A stretch of 64,000 bases of DNA from Acinetobacter qingfengensis. GTDB lineage: Bacteria > Pseudomonadota > Gammaproteobacteria > Pseudomonadales > Moraxellaceae. Where the stretch lies: the NCBI RefSeq assembly GCF_008693185.1, contig NZ_VXKN01000009.1, positions 1 through 64,000 of the forward strand. Direction: 5' to 3'. Shown piece by piece: positions 48,596-59,711 of the stretch (position 1 is the stretch's first letter; each line of letters starts with the position of its first letter). The notes beneath the pieces are model-generated. The model did no database searches and had not been told where the DNA came from. It was given only the letters and a program-made list of their open reading frames with translations. The translations under genes were made by a program, and so were the position numbers.

Positions 48596-49420
48596 ATGGA
48601 TTTTTTACTCCTGCTCAAAGCCGTCATCATGGGGATTGTTGAGGGTATTACTGAGTTTCTCCCAATTTCCAGTACTGGCCATCTTATCTTGGCATCAGAA
48701 TTGATGAATTTCTGGACAGCAGAAAAAAGTGCAGTATTTGTGGTTGCAATCCAGATGGGGGCAATTGCGGCAGTTATTTATGAATATTGGGCACGCTTAT
48801 GGGGAGCAGCAACCGGCTTGTTTACTGGTGAAGCAAATGGTCGCAGACTGGCATTTAATCTAATTGTAGCATCCATTCCGATTGTGTTGGTCGGTGTTAC
48901 TCTCGGTCAGCAAGTTAAGGAATTACTGTTTAATGATGTAGCCGTTGCATTAGGTCTGATCATTGGTGGTTTTATTATCATTTGGGTGGAGAAAAATCCA
49001 CCCAAAGTCAATGCACAGGAAGTTGAAAATATCAGTTTTAAAGAAGCCATTTACATTGGTTTTATTCAGGTACTTTCCCTTATTCCTGGAACATCTCGTT
49101 CCGGAGCAACAATTATTGGTGCCATGATGTTGGGCATCTCACGTAAAGCAGCCACAGAATTTTCGTTCTTTTTAGGTATTCCGGTTATTATTGGGGCGGG
49201 TTTACTGGATTTGTGGCAAAGCCGCGAAGTCTTGCAAACCAGTCATGATTGGTTAGTTGTTGCAGTTGGTTTAATTACATCTTTTATTTCGGCATTAATT
49301 TTAATCCGTATATTAGTAGCTTATGTAGCCAAACGTGATTTTATGGTTTTTGCTTATTATCGTATTATTTCTGGTTTATTGATTTTACTGTTTGCCTTTA
49401 CTGGCTGGAAACTGTGGTAA
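48596..49420 (+). CDS. uppP: Undecaprenyl-diphosphatase
   Basis: Membrane enzyme (BacA) that dephosphorylates undecaprenyl diphosphate to recycle the cell-wall carrier. 274 residues, about eight helices. Signature motifs are GIVEGITEFLPISSTGHLIL (about 12-31) and LIPGTSRSGATIIGAMMLG (about 165-180), with the catalytic Glu, Ser and Arg. It also gives bacitracin tolerance. Its stop is directly followed by the rsmJ start (TAAATG). Confidence 0.96.
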   Translation: MDFLLLLKAVIMGIVEGITEFLPISSTGHLILASELMNFWTAEKSAVFVVAIQMGAIAAVIYEYWARLWGAATGLFTGEANGRRLAFNLIVASIPIVLVGVTLGQQVKELLFNDVAVALGLIIGGFIIIWVEKNPPKVNAQEVENISFKEAIYIGFIQVLSLIPGTSRSGATIIGAMMLGISRKAATEFSFFLGIPVIIGAGLLDLWQSREVLQTSHDWLVVAVGLITSFISALILIRILVAYVAKRDFMVFAYYRIISGLLILLFAFTGWKLW

Positions 49421-50218
49421 ATGAGTGATCCTGAATTTAGCCTGTATGCCATACCACAACATGGTGTACTGGCTGAGCAATGGCACACACGATTAACTGA
49501 ACTGAATATTCGGGTAGATTATCGGCAAGTTGATCAACTCAATGCACGTTTTTTACGATTAAATCCACAACTTTGTTTGCTGGTTGACGAGCTGGGATTA
49601 TGGTTAGCTGCCAATGGCATGAAAATGCAACCGGCGTGGCATGAAGAAACACACCGCTTAAAACGTGCAAGTTTAAAAACTGAAATGATTGCCAGAGCCT
49701 GTCAAATTGGTAAAACAGTACATATCCTTGATGCTACAGCAGGTTTGGGACATGATGCTTTATTACTTGCATCAATGGGCGCAAATGTCACCATGCTGGA
49801 GCGACACCCAATTCTATTTTCCCTGTTACAATCAGCATTGCAACAAGCGTTACAACATCCATTTTTAGCAAGTATTGCGCAGCGAATATCACTGATTCAG
49901 GCTGATGCATCAGAATATCTACGTACCTTGTCAGATGAGCAATTTGATGTGATTTATCTCGATCCTATGTTTCCTACACGAGATGCCAATCAAAAACAGG
50001 AAAAAAAGCAGGCTCAAGTCAAAAAACAAATGCAACTATTACATCTATTATTACCTGAGGATGGGGTAATGGATCTTGGTGATCAATTATTGCCACTGGC
50101 ACAAGGTAAAGCCACTCGGGTTGTGGTAAAACGTCCAAAACATGCAGTTTTTTTAAATCATCAACAACCTCAGCATCAATGGCAAGGCGAGGCATGTCGT
50201 TTTGATGCTTATTTTTAA
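49421..50218 (+). CDS. rsmJ: 16S rRNA m2G1516 methyltransferase RsmJ
   Basis: 265 residues, class I SAM-dependent. SAM motif [18 protein letters not shown] (about 100-118), acidic loop MLERHPIL, and the catalytic motif YLDPMFP (about 185) with a following lysine-rich loop identify RsmJ (YhiQ). It methylates G1516 in helix 45. It starts at the base after the uppP stop, so translation is probably coupled. Confidence 0.92.
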   Translation: MSDPEFSLYAIPQHGVLAEQWHTRLTELNIRVDYRQVDQLNARFLRLNPQLCLLVDELGLWLAANGMKMQPAWHEETHRLKRASLKTEMIARACQIGKTVHILDATAGLGHDALLLASMGANVTMLERHPILFSLLQSALQQALQHPFLASIAQRISLIQADASEYLRTLSDEQFDVIYLDPMFPTRDANQKQEKKQAQVKKQMQLLHLLLPEDGVMDLGDQLLPLAQGKATRVVVKRPKHAVFLNHQQPQHQWQGEACRFDAYF

Positions 50219-50344
50219 CTATTTTTTACAGTAGTTAATCGGAATTTTCATTATTAATTTGTTATTTGTGTCGTATTTCTCATTGTCAAAAAAATTAATA
50301 CTTTTACACTATATAAGATTTTTGAACGACTAGTTTCATTTTTT

Positions 50345-51805
50345 ATGATCGAGATTAAAGCCACGCCATCTTTCTGGCGAAATTTAAAAAATAACCAGAT
50401 TGCTGGGATGTGGTTGTTTGTTGGATCTCGGCGTAGCTTAAAATGGGTTGCACCAACAGCATTGCAGCTCATTGTCTGGGTCATCGCAGGTTGTTTGGCC
50501 AATACTTTATTTAGCTGGCTGGTTTCAGGCGCACAAGGACATTTTAATGCACAAGGCTTGGTTAGCTATTTACTTTGGCCATTTCTGGCATTAATTGCAG
50601 GGGTATTTTTATCCCAGCGTATGGATCTACAGCGTGTGACGCTAGTACCGGCTTTACTTTGGGTCATTTTGGATGTGCATGTTGCTTTATTACAAAGCTT
50701 TTTGCAGTATTTAGGGACGATTGATCTACTGCCTGATTTTGCTTATAACATTTTGCCGAATTTATTTATGGTGTTGTTTGTCTGGCAAAGTGGTGCAGTC
50801 GTTTGGGTATTTTCCCGTGAGTTAAACTGGCCTTGGTGGGAGCGTGTGCTGATTCTGCTTACCACGTTGATTACTTTGGTCGTTTGGCAGGGCGTGGTTA
50901 AAAGTCAGCCGATCTGGAAGATTGAGGAGGTTCAGCCTACAATCACAGAAAAAGCCCTTTATGCGCAATCCGATTTACTTAACAGGGATCTACAGGCATT
51001 ACAACCCAGTAATTTTATTGATACACAGTGGTATTTTCTGGGAATTGCCGGTGCAAGTTATCAAGATGTTTTCCGTTCGGAAGTAGAGCGCATTAAAGAT
51101 CAGTTTGATATGCGTTTTGGTACAATTGGTCACTCAATGGCATTGATTAATAATGATGCCACATCCGAAACTTTACCAATGGCTACACATATCAGTATTG
51201 AGCGCTCATTAAAACGTATTGGTAGTTTAATCAATCGTGAGAATGATGTTGCCTTTATTTATATGACATCACATGGTTTACCGAATCAATTTGAACTTTC
51301 TGATGATCCTGTAGCGATGGATCCGATTGATCCAAAATGGTTAAGACAAACCTTGGATGCTGCTGGAATTCGCTGGCGTGTCATTGTCATCTCCTCCTGT
51401 TATTCAGGTAGTTTTATTCCCGTACTCAAATCTCCTGATACGCTGATTATTACTGCCTCAGCCGCAGATCGCAGTTCTTTTGGATGCAGTAATGAAGCTG
51501 ACTATACCTATTTTGGACGCGCATTTTTTGATGAAGCCATGCGGGAAAATAATACGCTGGAAACCGCATTTCTACAGGCACAAAAAACTGTAGCGAAGTG
51601 GGAAAAAGCTCAAGGATTTGAGCCATCAGAACCTCAATGGGTGATTGGTGAAAATATGAAATTGATGTTGCCACAATTAGAACGCCAATTATTTCCACAA
51701 AAAACATTGGCCGTACCTGAATCCCCCTCTGTTTTTCTAGATACAGGGAAAAATACTGCGGCAGCATCTCAGCCCGTCAGTATAAAAGTGGCATTAGGAA
51801 ACTAG
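50345..51805 (+). CDS. Membrane-anchored C13 (legumain-type) peptidase
   Basis: 486 residues in two parts. Residues about 35-190 contain five or six hydrophobic helices. Residues about 225-440 form a caspase-like C13 domain with the catalytic His310 in YMTSHGLPN and Cys352 in VISSCYSGSF, each after a hydrophobic strand as in legumain and GPI8. AGASYQDVFRSEVERIKDQFDMRFG is a conserved block. Cleavage after Asn or Asp is the family habit, but no bacterial substrate is known. The soluble domain is probably periplasmic. Alone, between rsmJ and rpe. Confidence 0.85.
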   Translation: MIEIKATPSFWRNLKNNQIAGMWLFVGSRRSLKWVAPTALQLIVWVIAGCLANTLFSWLVSGAQGHFNAQGLVSYLLWPFLALIAGVFLSQRMDLQRVTLVPALLWVILDVHVALLQSFLQYLGTIDLLPDFAYNILPNLFMVLFVWQSGAVVWVFSRELNWPWWERVLILLTTLITLVVWQGVVKSQPIWKIEEVQPTITEKALYAQSDLLNRDLQALQPSNFIDTQWYFLGIAGASYQDVFRSEVERIKDQFDMRFGTIGHSMALINNDATSETLPMATHISIERSLKRIGSLINRENDVAFIYMTSHGLPNQFELSDDPVAMDPIDPKWLRQTLDAAGIRWRVIVISSCYSGSFIPVLKSPDTLIITASAADRSSFGCSNEADYTYFGRAFFDEAMRENNTLETAFLQAQKTVAKWEKAQGFEPSEPQWVIGENMKLMLPQLERQLFPQKTLAVPESPSVFLDTGKNTAAASQPVSIKVALGN

Positions 51806-51821
51806 GGGTTTCTGTTATAAT
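51794..51821 (+). promoter_or_regulatory. Extended -10 promoter of rpe
   Basis: TGT-TATAAT (51813-51821) is a full extended -10; TTAGGA (51794-51799) is a weak -35. The rpe ATG lies about 30 bases on. Confidence 0.6.
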
Positions 51822-51852
51822 CATACAAATTTTTGAAACAGCCAGGTGATTC

Positions 51853-52539
51853 ATGTCCAAGCCTTATTTAATTGCACCATCTATTTTATCTGCTGATTTT
51901 GCCCGTTTGGGTGAGGAAGTTGAGAACGTCCTGGCGGCAGGGGCAGATGTTGTGCATTTTGATGTGATGGACAATCATTATGTACCGAATTTAACATTTG
52001 GTGCAGGGGTATGTAAGGCTCTAAAAAAATATGGGATTCAGGCGCCGATTGATGTGCATTTAATGGTCTCACCAGTTGATCGTTTAATTGGCGATTTTTT
52101 GGAAGCGGGTGCAGATATTATTACGTTCCATCCCGAAGCTTCTGAGCATATTGACCGCTCCTTACAACTGATTAAATCTGGTGGAGCAAAAGCAGGATTG
52201 GTATTTAATCCGGCAACACCATTGCATTATCTGGATTATGTCTTAGACAAAGTTGATCAAATTTTATTAATGAGTGTAAACCCCGGATTTGGTGGACAAA
52301 AATTTATTCCAAAGACATTGGATAAACTACGTGAAGCACGTAAGATTATTGATGCTAGTGGTCTGGATATTCGTCTGGAAGTGGATGGTGGTGTAACACC
52401 CGCAAACATTCGTGAAATTGCCGAAGCAGGTGCAGATATGTTTGTGGCAGGTTCAGCAATTTTTGGTAAACCGGACTATCAAGCAGTCATTAACGAAATG
52501 CGCAGTGAATTGATAAAAGTGGGTAGCCGTAGCGTTTAA
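51853..52539 (+). CDS. rpe: Ribulose-phosphate 3-epimerase
   Basis: Converts ribulose 5-phosphate to xylulose 5-phosphate in the pentose phosphate pathway. 228 residues, TIM barrel. Motifs: [35 protein letters not shown] (metal-binding His and Asp), [20 protein letters not shown] and [18 protein letters not shown] lies before the ATG. Confidence 0.96.
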   Translation: MSKPYLIAPSILSADFARLGEEVENVLAAGADVVHFDVMDNHYVPNLTFGAGVCKALKKYGIQAPIDVHLMVSPVDRLIGDFLEAGADIITFHPEASEHIDRSLQLIKSGGAKAGLVFNPATPLHYLDYVLDKVDQILLMSVNPGFGGQKFIPKTLDKLREARKIIDASGLDIRLEVDGGVTPANIREIAEAGADMFVAGSAIFGKPDYQAVINEMRSELIKVGSRSV

Positions 52540-52627
52540 AGCCAGCTTTTAGCAGTTTACTTTTATGGATTTTCGGTTAGTATTTTCAGCAATTTGTTAT
52601 TTATCATTATGATTACACAGGAACATT

Positions 52628-53197
52628 ATGGCTATTAAATCTGACCGTTGGATTCGGGAAATGAGTGAAAAACACGGCATGATCGAACCTTATGCACCGA
52701 ATCAAATTCGCTTTAATGAGCATGGTGATAAGATCGTTTCTTATGGCGTATCCAGTTATGGTTATGATGTGCGCTGCGCACCGGAATTTAAGGTATTTAC
52801 CAATGTGCATTCTGCCATTGTAGACCCAAAACATTTTGATGATAAAAGTTTTATTGATATTGAATCAGATGTTTGTATTATCCCACCTAACTCTTTTGCT
52901 TTGGCACGTACAGTTGAATATTTTCGTATTCCACGTAATGTATTAACGGTTTGTTTAGGTAAATCGACGTATGCCCGCTGTGGAATTATTGTCAATGTCA
53001 CACCACTTGAGCCTGAATGGGAAGGTCATGTGACACTGGAATTCTCTAATACAACCAATTTACCCGCACGAATTTACGCTGGTGAAGGTGTGGCACAGAT
53101 GCTATTTTTTGAATCTGATGAAGTATGTGAAACATCATATAAAGATCGAGGCGGAAAATATCAGGGACAAACTGGTGTAACCTTACCAAAAACCTGA
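52628..53197 (+). CDS. dcd: dCTP deaminase
   Basis: Deaminates dCTP to dUTP for dTMP synthesis. 189 residues, trimeric family fold. Conserved segments [45 protein letters not shown], and [21 protein letters not shown] with the catalytic Glu in the last one. QMLFFESDE and the C-terminal KYQGQTG close the active site. Confidence 0.97.
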   Translation: MAIKSDRWIREMSEKHGMIEPYAPNQIRFNEHGDKIVSYGVSSYGYDVRCAPEFKVFTNVHSAIVDPKHFDDKSFIDIESDVCIIPPNSFALARTVEYFRIPRNVLTVCLGKSTYARCGIIVNVTPLEPEWEGHVTLEFSNTTNLPARIYAGEGVAQMLFFESDEVCETSYKDRGGKYQGQTGVTLPKT

Positions 53198-53239
53198 TGA
53201 AAACAGGTCTTAGATTATTAGATAAAATACAAAACGGAT

Positions 53240-53266
53240 AAAGTGACCGAATCAGGTCACTTTTCT
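53240..53266 (+). terminator. Terminator after dcd
   Basis: AAAGTGACC (53240-53248) pairs with GGTCACTTT (53255-53263) over six bases, then TTC. Confidence 0.8.
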
Positions 53267-53346
53267 ACATTAAAAAATGATAAAACCATACTTGATAAAA
53301 ATTAAGCTATATTTAATCAATAGCAATATTAGCGAGAAAAATTGAT

Positions 53347-53739
53347 ATGTCTCATAGCAAAATTATCAAATTTATTTATATCATTTTAGGCAGTCTATGG
53401 GTTTATCAAGGCATTTTTCCTAAATTGATTTTCACCAGTCCAGATGAAATTGCAATTTGGCAGTGGGTTGGATTATCTGAATATCATGCCAAATTGGCAG
53501 GTCAGACTGGCGGTGTAATTGAGATTATTTTTGGTTTATTTTTAATCTTTTACCCGTTGAAAATTTTACATTATTTGAATATTTTGGGATTGTTGTTTCT
53601 ACTGGTTTTGATGAGCTTGGTTATGCCTGATACGTTAATTCGTGCATTTAATCCAGTGGTGATGAATGTTGCCATGATCAGTTTATCTTGTATCGCCTTA
53701 ATGCTATATCATGCAAAACAAAATAATTATTCCGAATAA
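53347..53739 (+). CDS. DoxX-like integral membrane protein
   Basis: 130 residues with four helices (about 8-26, 45-70, 75-95, 102-122), matching the DoxX_3 group by pattern. LWVYQGIFPKLIF and AGQTGGVIEIIFGLFL are the conserved blocks. Function unknown. It precedes the short-chain dehydrogenase gene by about 56 bases. Confidence 0.75.
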   Translation: MSHSKIIKFIYIILGSLWVYQGIFPKLIFTSPDEIAIWQWVGLSEYHAKLAGQTGGVIEIIFGLFLIFYPLKILHYLNILGLLFLLVLMSLVMPDTLIRAFNPVVMNVAMISLSCIALMLYHAKQNNYSE

Positions 53740-53795
53740 ATTTAGGTAATTTATGTAAAGATGGTTTTGTCTAGCAGATGATTTCAGGGTTTTTT

Positions 53796-54623
53796 ATGAA
53801 TTCAATACAACAAAAATGTGTGGTTATCACAGGAAGTACACGTGGTATTGGTTTAGGCTTGGCAAAAGCTTTTTTGAATCTGGGCTGGTCAGTGGTGATT
53901 TCTGCACGTAACTCAGAACGGTTGCAGCACACTATGGCACAACTTGCTGCACAATTTGATGATCGTATATTGGCTGGATATTGTTGCGATATGACACAAA
54001 AGTCGCAAGTACAGCAATTATGGAATACATCTGTACAGCAATTTGGACATATTGATGTGTGGATTAATAATGCAGGCAGTTGTCATCCCACTACGGCATT
54101 TGCTGATCTGTCTTCAGAAGAATTGTATCAGGTAATCAATACCAATATTTTAGGAACGATGTTAGGTTCTCAAGTTGCACTACAGGGAATGTTGCAACAA
54201 GGTTATGGACAAATTTTTAATATGGAAGGTTGGGGCAGTCGAGGAGAATGGAGTGCTGGTATGACAGCTTATTCCACAACTAAAAGGGCCGTGAGTTATT
54301 TCAGTCAGGGGCTATATAAAGAAAATAAACACGGGAAAATTTTAATCGGTACTTTAAGTCCCGGTATGGTAGCAACGGATTTATTAATTTCTTCGTGGAA
54401 AAATGGCAATCATGAAAATTGGCGTAGAATGAAGCGATTATTTAATTTTGTGATTGATCCTCCTGATGTGGTATGTACGTATTTGGCTCAACAAATTCAT
54501 CATAATCAAAAAAATAATCGGCGCATTGTCTGGATGACGCCATGGCGATTATTGTTGAGATTTTTTCAACCTTATTACTGGCGTAGGAACGCTGTTAAAG
54601 GTACAGCATTGGATGATCTATAA
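53796..54623 (+). CDS. Short-chain dehydrogenase/reductase
   Basis: 275 residues from the ATG at 53796, preceded by AGGG at six bases; six codons upstream are optional. The NAD(P) motif is TGSTRGIGLGLA (about 14-25); NNAG follows at about 91; the catalytic residues are Tyr and Lys in AYSTTKRAV (YxxxK), with a Ser expected upstream but the strand reads MEGWGSRGE. The unusual serine region makes the active-site Ser uncertain. Substrate unknown. Confidence 0.85.
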   Translation: MNSIQQKCVVITGSTRGIGLGLAKAFLNLGWSVVISARNSERLQHTMAQLAAQFDDRILAGYCCDMTQKSQVQQLWNTSVQQFGHIDVWINNAGSCHPTTAFADLSSEELYQVINTNILGTMLGSQVALQGMLQQGYGQIFNMEGWGSRGEWSAGMTAYSTTKRAVSYFSQGLYKENKHGKILIGTLSPGMVATDLLISSWKNGNHENWRRMKRLFNFVIDPPDVVCTYLAQQIHHNQKNNRRIVWMTPWRLLLRFFQPYYWRRNAVKGTALDDL

Positions 54624-54635
54624 ATCAGTTGAATA

Positions 54636-54669
54636 CAAAATTGGCTGTACACACAAGCATACAGCCAAT
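54636..54669. terminator. Terminator between the dehydrogenase and proS
   Basis: ATTGGCTGTA (54640-54649) and TACAGCCAAT (54660-54669) form a perfect 10-bp stem with a 10-base loop. The T tract is best on the minus strand (AATTTTG), so it mainly suits proS. Confidence 0.7.
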
Positions 54670-54758
54670 CAAGATTTTAATGAAGCTTTGTAGATATTTT
54701 AGTTAAAACATCTTAATCAGGCATGAAATGAAGGTAATGGTTATTAGCAGCAAGTTCA

Positions 54759-56474
54759 CTAAGCATTAATTTTTGCCAATAATTCGGTTTTATTGAGATG
54801 GCTTGCTTCGGTATCACGGCGACCTTTATATTCAAAAGTACCGGCATCGAGACCTTTCTCACCAATGACAATACGATGTGGAATACCTGTTAGTTCCAGA
54901 TCAGAGAATTTGACACCGGGACGTTCATTCCGGTCATCCAGTAAGACATCGTAGCCTAATCCCTGTAGTTCAGCATATAAGTTTTCCGCAGCTTCAAGGG
55001 TACGTGGAGATTTGTGCGCATTCATTGGTACAATAGCAACATGGAAAGGGGCAATGGTTTTAGGCCAGATAATGCCTTTCTCGTCATAGTTTTGTTCAAT
55101 GGCTGCAGCAACAACACGGGTTACACCAATGCCATAGCATCCCATAGTCACTGTAAGTGGTTTGCCGTCCTCTCCTAGTACAGTGCAACCAAGTGCTTCG
55201 GAGTATTTTTGTCCTAACTGGAAGATATGACCAACTTCGATACCTCGTTTGATTTGTAGAGTACCTTTGCCATCTGGAGATGGATCGCCTTCAACTACAT
55301 TACGGAGATCATATACTTCGCTGAATTGAGCATCACGTTGCCAATTCACCCCTGTAGCATGTTTTTCAGCTTCATTTGCACCTGCAATAAAGTCTGATAA
55401 TACTGCGGCTGCACGATCGACAATAACGGTTAAGCCTTTTTCAAGCAGTCCTTGTGGGCCAATATAGCCAGGATTTAAACCATAAGTTGCCAGTTGTTCT
55501 TCTGTTGCAAAGTTTAATGGTGCGGCAATTTGAGGGTGTTTTTCTGCCTTGATTTCATTAAGTTCGTGGTCACCACGTAGGAATAACGCAATGACAGGGA
55601 TTTGACCGTCTTCAGTTGCAATGCCTTGTACCAGAAGTGCTTTGACCGATTGCTCAGCATTTACTTTTAAATAAGTACATACATCGGCAATGGTTTTGCA
55701 GTTTGGTGTATTCACAAGTTGTAAATCTTGTGTTGGAGCAATACGTTCACCAACTTGTACAGCTTCTGCCATTTCTACATTGGCGGCGTAATCGGATTCT
55801 GTTGAGAATGCAATATCATCTTCGCCACTGGATGCCAATACATGAAACTCATGTGAACCAGAACCGCCGATTGAACCCGTATCGGCTTGTACTGGACGAA
55901 AATCTAAGCCCAGACGATTAAAAATATTGCTATAGGTTTGATACATGACATCATAAGTTTCCTGCAATGATTGTTGATTTGCATGGAAAGAGTAGGCGTC
56001 TTTCATGATAAATTCACGAGAACGCATAACGCCAAAACGTGGGCGTACTTCATCACGGAATTTGGTTTGAATTTGATAAAAATTAACAGGTAATTGTTTA
56101 TAACTTTTTAATTCATTACGTGCCAGATCAGTGATGACTTCTTCATGAGTCGGGCCAAGAACAAAAGGATTATCATGGCGATCTTTAAAACGTAGAAGTT
56201 CTGGACCATAGTGTTGATAACGGCCAGATTCTTCCCAGAGCGCGGCAGGTTGTGTAACTGGCATAAATACTTCCAGTGCGCCAGACTTATTCATTTCTTC
56301 GCGAACAATCGCTTCAACTTTATTTAAAACACGAACACCCATGGGTAACCAAGTGTATAAACCTGAAGCAAGTTTACGAATCATACCTGCCCGTAACATG
56401 AGCTGATGTGAAATAACTTCAGCATCGTTTGGCGTTTCTCTTAACGTTGCAAATAAAAAACGGCTCGCACGCAT
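54759..56474 (-). CDS. proS: Prolyl-tRNA synthetase
   Basis: Charges tRNA-Pro. 571 residues from the ATG at 56474 ([19 protein letters not shown]), the family length; 15 extra upstream codons are unlikely. Class II motifs: [19 protein letters not shown] (motif 1), [26 protein letters not shown] (motif 2) and [17 protein letters not shown] (motif 3). The inserted YbaK-like editing domain lies at about 230-390, and the C-terminal anticodon-binding domain at about 475-571. Confidence 0.97.
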   Translation of the reverse strand: MRASRFLFATLRETPNDAEVISHQLMLRAGMIRKLASGLYTWLPMGVRVLNKVEAIVREEMNKSGALEVFMPVTQPAALWEESGRYQHYGPELLRFKDRHDNPFVLGPTHEEVITDLARNELKSYKQLPVNFYQIQTKFRDEVRPRFGVMRSREFIMKDAYSFHANQQSLQETYDVMYQTYSNIFNRLGLDFRPVQADTGSIGGSGSHEFHVLASSGEDDIAFSTESDYAANVEMAEAVQVGERIAPTQDLQLVNTPNCKTIADVCTYLKVNAEQSVKALLVQGIATEDGQIPVIALFLRGDHELNEIKAEKHPQIAAPLNFATEEQLATYGLNPGYIGPQGLLEKGLTVIVDRAAAVLSDFIAGANEAEKHATGVNWQRDAQFSEVYDLRNVVEGDPSPDGKGTLQIKRGIEVGHIFQLGQKYSEALGCTVLGEDGKPLTVTMGCYGIGVTRVVAAAIEQNYDEKGIIWPKTIAPFHVAIVPMNAHKSPRTLEAAENLYAELQGLGYDVLLDDRNERPGVKFSDLELTGIPHRIVIGEKGLDAGTFEYKGRRDTEASHLNKTELLAKINA

Positions 56475-56551
56475 GGAAAGTGTCCTAATACAAAAATTTA
56501 AAAACAGGAATTTCCACATTTATAAACAGTGTGGAAAAAGATAAATGCTGC

Positions 56552-59500
56552 TTATGATAAGACTTTTCGCATAAGCCTTAAACCAAAATTTTTAAAATCA
56601 TCCAAATATGTAAATACTACTGGCACCACAATCAACGTTAACAGGGTAGAAGTGATTACTCCACCGATAACAGCATGTGCCATAGGAGCACTTTGTTCAC
56701 CACTATCCCCAAGACCCAAAGCCAGAGGAACCATTCCCATAACCATAGCACTGCTCGTCATCAGGATTGGACGTAAGCGATTTTTTCCTGCCTGTAAAAT
56801 TGCATCTTGCCGGGAAATTCCTTGTTCCATAGCTTTTTTAATAAAATCAATCAGTAAAATGGCATTTTTGGTGACTAATCCCATCAACATAATAATGCCA
56901 ATAATGGAAAAGAGGTTAAGGGTGCTACGAAATAAAAATAATGCCAGAAATACACCGATCAGGGATAAAGGTAAAGAGGCCATAATCGCAGCCGGGTGGA
57001 TAAAACTGTTAAATTGTGAACCTAAAACAATATAAATAAAAATAATGGATAACCCAATCGCAACAAGGGCATAGCCTGCGGATTCAGCCATGTCGGCATT
57101 GGCCCCTTGTGTTGAAAAACTATATCCAGCAGGTAACTTGAAGTTTTGTTGTAATTTTTCAATATCCTGACCAATATCACCTGCTGGTCGTCCAGAAGTG
57201 TTGGCTTCAATTAGGATTTCCCGGGTAAGATCACGGCGGTTAATCTGAGACGCACTCATGGTTTGTTGCATATTGGCAACGGCAGAGATTGGAATGAGTC
57301 CAATATCGGATGATGTTGGTGTGGTACCATTAAAATATAGTGCATTTAAATCTGCTGGAGACACCCGATCTTTGGCAGCCAGACGGACATTAACATCATA
57401 ATTTTCACCTTGTTCATCTTCCCATGAAGTGACATTATCGCCAGCAATTAAAGCACGTAAACTGGTGGCAATTTGATTGACTGATAAACCTAATGCATTG
57501 GCAAGTTGTCGATCAATTTCCAAGCTTAAAGTTGGTCTTGGTTTACCCAGTGAACTTTCCAAATCAACCAGACCTTTAATGGCGTGCATCTCCTGCATTA
57601 AACGATCAGAAATTTTTTGTAATTCATCTAGATCCGGACCTTTGATGGAAATCATGATGGGTTTCATGCCACCTGAAACGGTTTCATCTGCAGAAGCGAC
57701 AGAACTTAAAGTAATACCCGCTACATAAAGTAAACGCTGTCGGATTTGATTACTAATTTCTTGTAATGATTGTGTTCGCTCATGACGTGGAGTGAGTTGA
57801 ACATAAAGCGAAGCATGATTTTTTCCCTGATAGTTCGTTGAGTTAATCACCGCATAACTATCCTGAATATTTGGCATTTGTTTTAGAATGGCTTGAACCT
57901 GCTTGACTTTGGCAGCGGTATAATGCAGTGATGCATCTTCAGTGGTTTCAAACTTAACGCGTATAGCACCTTTATCGGCAACAGGGACAAATTCGGTACC
58001 AATCAAGTTGGAAAGCCCCAGCGCAGCCAGCAAGGAAATAATGGCAATGGCTAAAGTGAGTAAACGAAAACGTAATGCCCAGCTTAAGGCTTTTTCATAA
58101 ACATGATTGAGGCGATCCAGTTGATGTGAGGTCCAGTGAAAAAAGCGTTGTAAGCGATTCGGGTTTTGTTGCTGTTTGTTTTTTTCAGCCCAGTGTGCCG
58201 AGAGCATGGGATCAAGGGTAAAGCTAACAAACATGGACAATAAAACTGCAACACTGACTGTCACACCAAATTGATAAAAAAAACGTCCAATGATGCCATC
58301 CATGAACGCAACAGGCAAAAAGACTGCGACAATCGTTAGGGTTGTAGCCAGTACGGCAAGTCCAATTTCCTTGGTTCCATCCAATGCCGCAGTCACATGA
58401 TCTTTTCCTAATTCTGCATGACGGACAATATTTTCCCGCACCACAATGGCATCATCAATGAGTAAACCAATACTTAAAGACAGTGCCAGTAAGGTCATCA
58501 TATTAATACTGAAACCCAATGCCCAAATTACAGTTAAGGTTCCTAATAGTGAAATTGGTAAAGTCAGGCCGGTAATAATGGTTGAACGAATGGAGCCGAG
58601 AAATAGTAAAACAATAACAACAGCAAGAATTGCACCTTCGATAATCGTGCGGGAAACATCTTTGATCGAACCCCGAATTCCTTGTGAAGCATCAGTTACA
58701 ATGCTTAATTTGGTACCTTCAGGTAGTTGTTGATCAAGTTGTTGAAATCGTGAATTCAAGGCATCGACGACTTGAATGATATTGGCATCTGAATTACGCA
58801 AAATATCAATTGAAAGTGCAGTTTTTCCATTAAATATTGCACTGCTTTCGGCTTCTTCTTGATCATCAATAATATCTGCAACTTGTCCGAGGTGAATTGC
58901 AACACCTGCCCGATTTGCAACAATCAATTGATTAAAATCTTTTAAATTACGAATTTTTCCCTGAATTTCTACCACAAAATCTCGTTGCGAATTGGTGAGT
59001 GTTCCTGCTGGGATTTGTACATTTTCATTTTTTAATGCAGAAATGACTTCATTAATACCAACGCCGTAGCTTTGTAACTTCATTGGTTGAATGTTGATTC
59101 GGATCTGTCGTTTGGTTTGTCCTAACACATCAACACGTCCAACCCCTGCTACCGTGCGCAATTGCGGTAACATGCGTTGATCAACAAAGTCACTGAGCTG
59201 TTTTAAATCCAGTCGAGATGATTCTACGACTACAGACATGACGGGTGTTGCTTGAGGGTTATACCGTTCGATAATTGGCTCATCAATATCATCACGAAAT
59301 TGTGCACTCACGGGTGCAATTTTGTCACGGATATCCTGTGCGGCTACAGCTGAATCTACATCAAGATTGAATTCGGCAATTACTGTGGACAAACCTTGAC
59401 TAGAGGTAGAGATAATCTGTTTTAAACCGGAAATGGTATTAATTTGATCCTCAATTTTTTTACTAATTTCGCTTTCTACCACTTCTGGTGAAGCACCAGC

Positions 59501-59653
59501 ATAGGTGGTATGTACGACGACAAAAGGAAAGTCTATATCTGGAAATTCTTCAATATGCATACGTTGCCATGATGCAATGCCCAAAACGAGAAAACTTAAC
59601 ATCATCATGATGGTAAACACAGGATATTTTACGCTAATTCTGGTTAACCACAT
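56552..59653 (-). CDS. RND efflux transporter permease
   Basis: 1033 residues, full length for the HAE1 family. It uses the proton gradient to pump drugs from the periplasm. Twelve helices are arranged around two large periplasmic loops. The proton-relay Asp pair is in LSIGLLIDDAIVVRENIV (about 400). It begins MWLTRISVKYPVFTIMM, as in MdtB/C- and MexD-related pumps. It lies 58 bases after the adaptor gene; no outer-membrane factor is nearby. Substrates unknown. Confidence 0.94.
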   Translation of the reverse strand: MWLTRISVKYPVFTIMMMLSFLVLGIASWQRMHIEEFPDIDFPFVVVHTTYAGASPEVVESEISKKIEDQINTISGLKQIISTSSQGLSTVIAEFNLDVDSAVAAQDIRDKIAPVSAQFRDDIDEPIIERYNPQATPVMSVVVESSRLDLKQLSDFVDQRMLPQLRTVAGVGRVDVLGQTKRQIRINIQPMKLQSYGVGINEVISALKNENVQIPAGTLTNSQRDFVVEIQGKIRNLKDFNQLIVANRAGVAIHLGQVADIIDDQEEAESSAIFNGKTALSIDILRNSDANIIQVVDALNSRFQQLDQQLPEGTKLSIVTDASQGIRGSIKDVSRTIIEGAILAVVIVLLFLGSIRSTIITGLTLPISLLGTLTVIWALGFSINMMTLLALSLSIGLLIDDAIVVRENIVRHAELGKDHVTAALDGTKEIGLAVLATTLTIVAVFLPVAFMDGIIGRFFYQFGVTVSVAVLLSMFVSFTLDPMLSAHWAEKNKQQQNPNRLQRFFHWTSHQLDRLNHVYEKALSWALRFRLLTLAIAIISLLAALGLSNLIGTEFVPVADKGAIRVKFETTEDASLHYTAAKVKQVQAILKQMPNIQDSYAVINSTNYQGKNHASLYVQLTPRHERTQSLQEISNQIRQRLLYVAGITLSSVASADETVSGGMKPIMISIKGPDLDELQKISDRLMQEMHAIKGLVDLESSLGKPRPTLSLEIDRQLANALGLSVNQIATSLRALIAGDNVTSWEDEQGENYDVNVRLAAKDRVSPADLNALYFNGTTPTSSDIGLIPISAVANMQQTMSASQINRRDLTREILIEANTSGRPAGDIGQDIEKLQQNFKLPAGYSFSTQGANADMAESAGYALVAIGLSIIFIYIVLGSQFNSFIHPAAIMASLPLSLIGVFLALFLFRSTLNLFSIIGIIMLMGLVTKNAILLIDFIKKAMEQGISRQDAILQAGKNRLRPILMTSSAMVMGMVPLALGLGDSGEQSAPMAHAVIGGVITSTLLTLIVVPVVFTYLDDFKNFGLRLMRKVLS

Positions 59654-59711
59654 TTTGGTGTCTTCCTTATTGTTGTTGGTGAGTACATATTTACAATTTT
59701 GTCAGCTTGGA

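Noticed and set aside
56529..57035. 168-codon frame opposite the RND permease
   Set aside because: Antisense to hydrophobic helices; composition is an artefact of the complementary strand.
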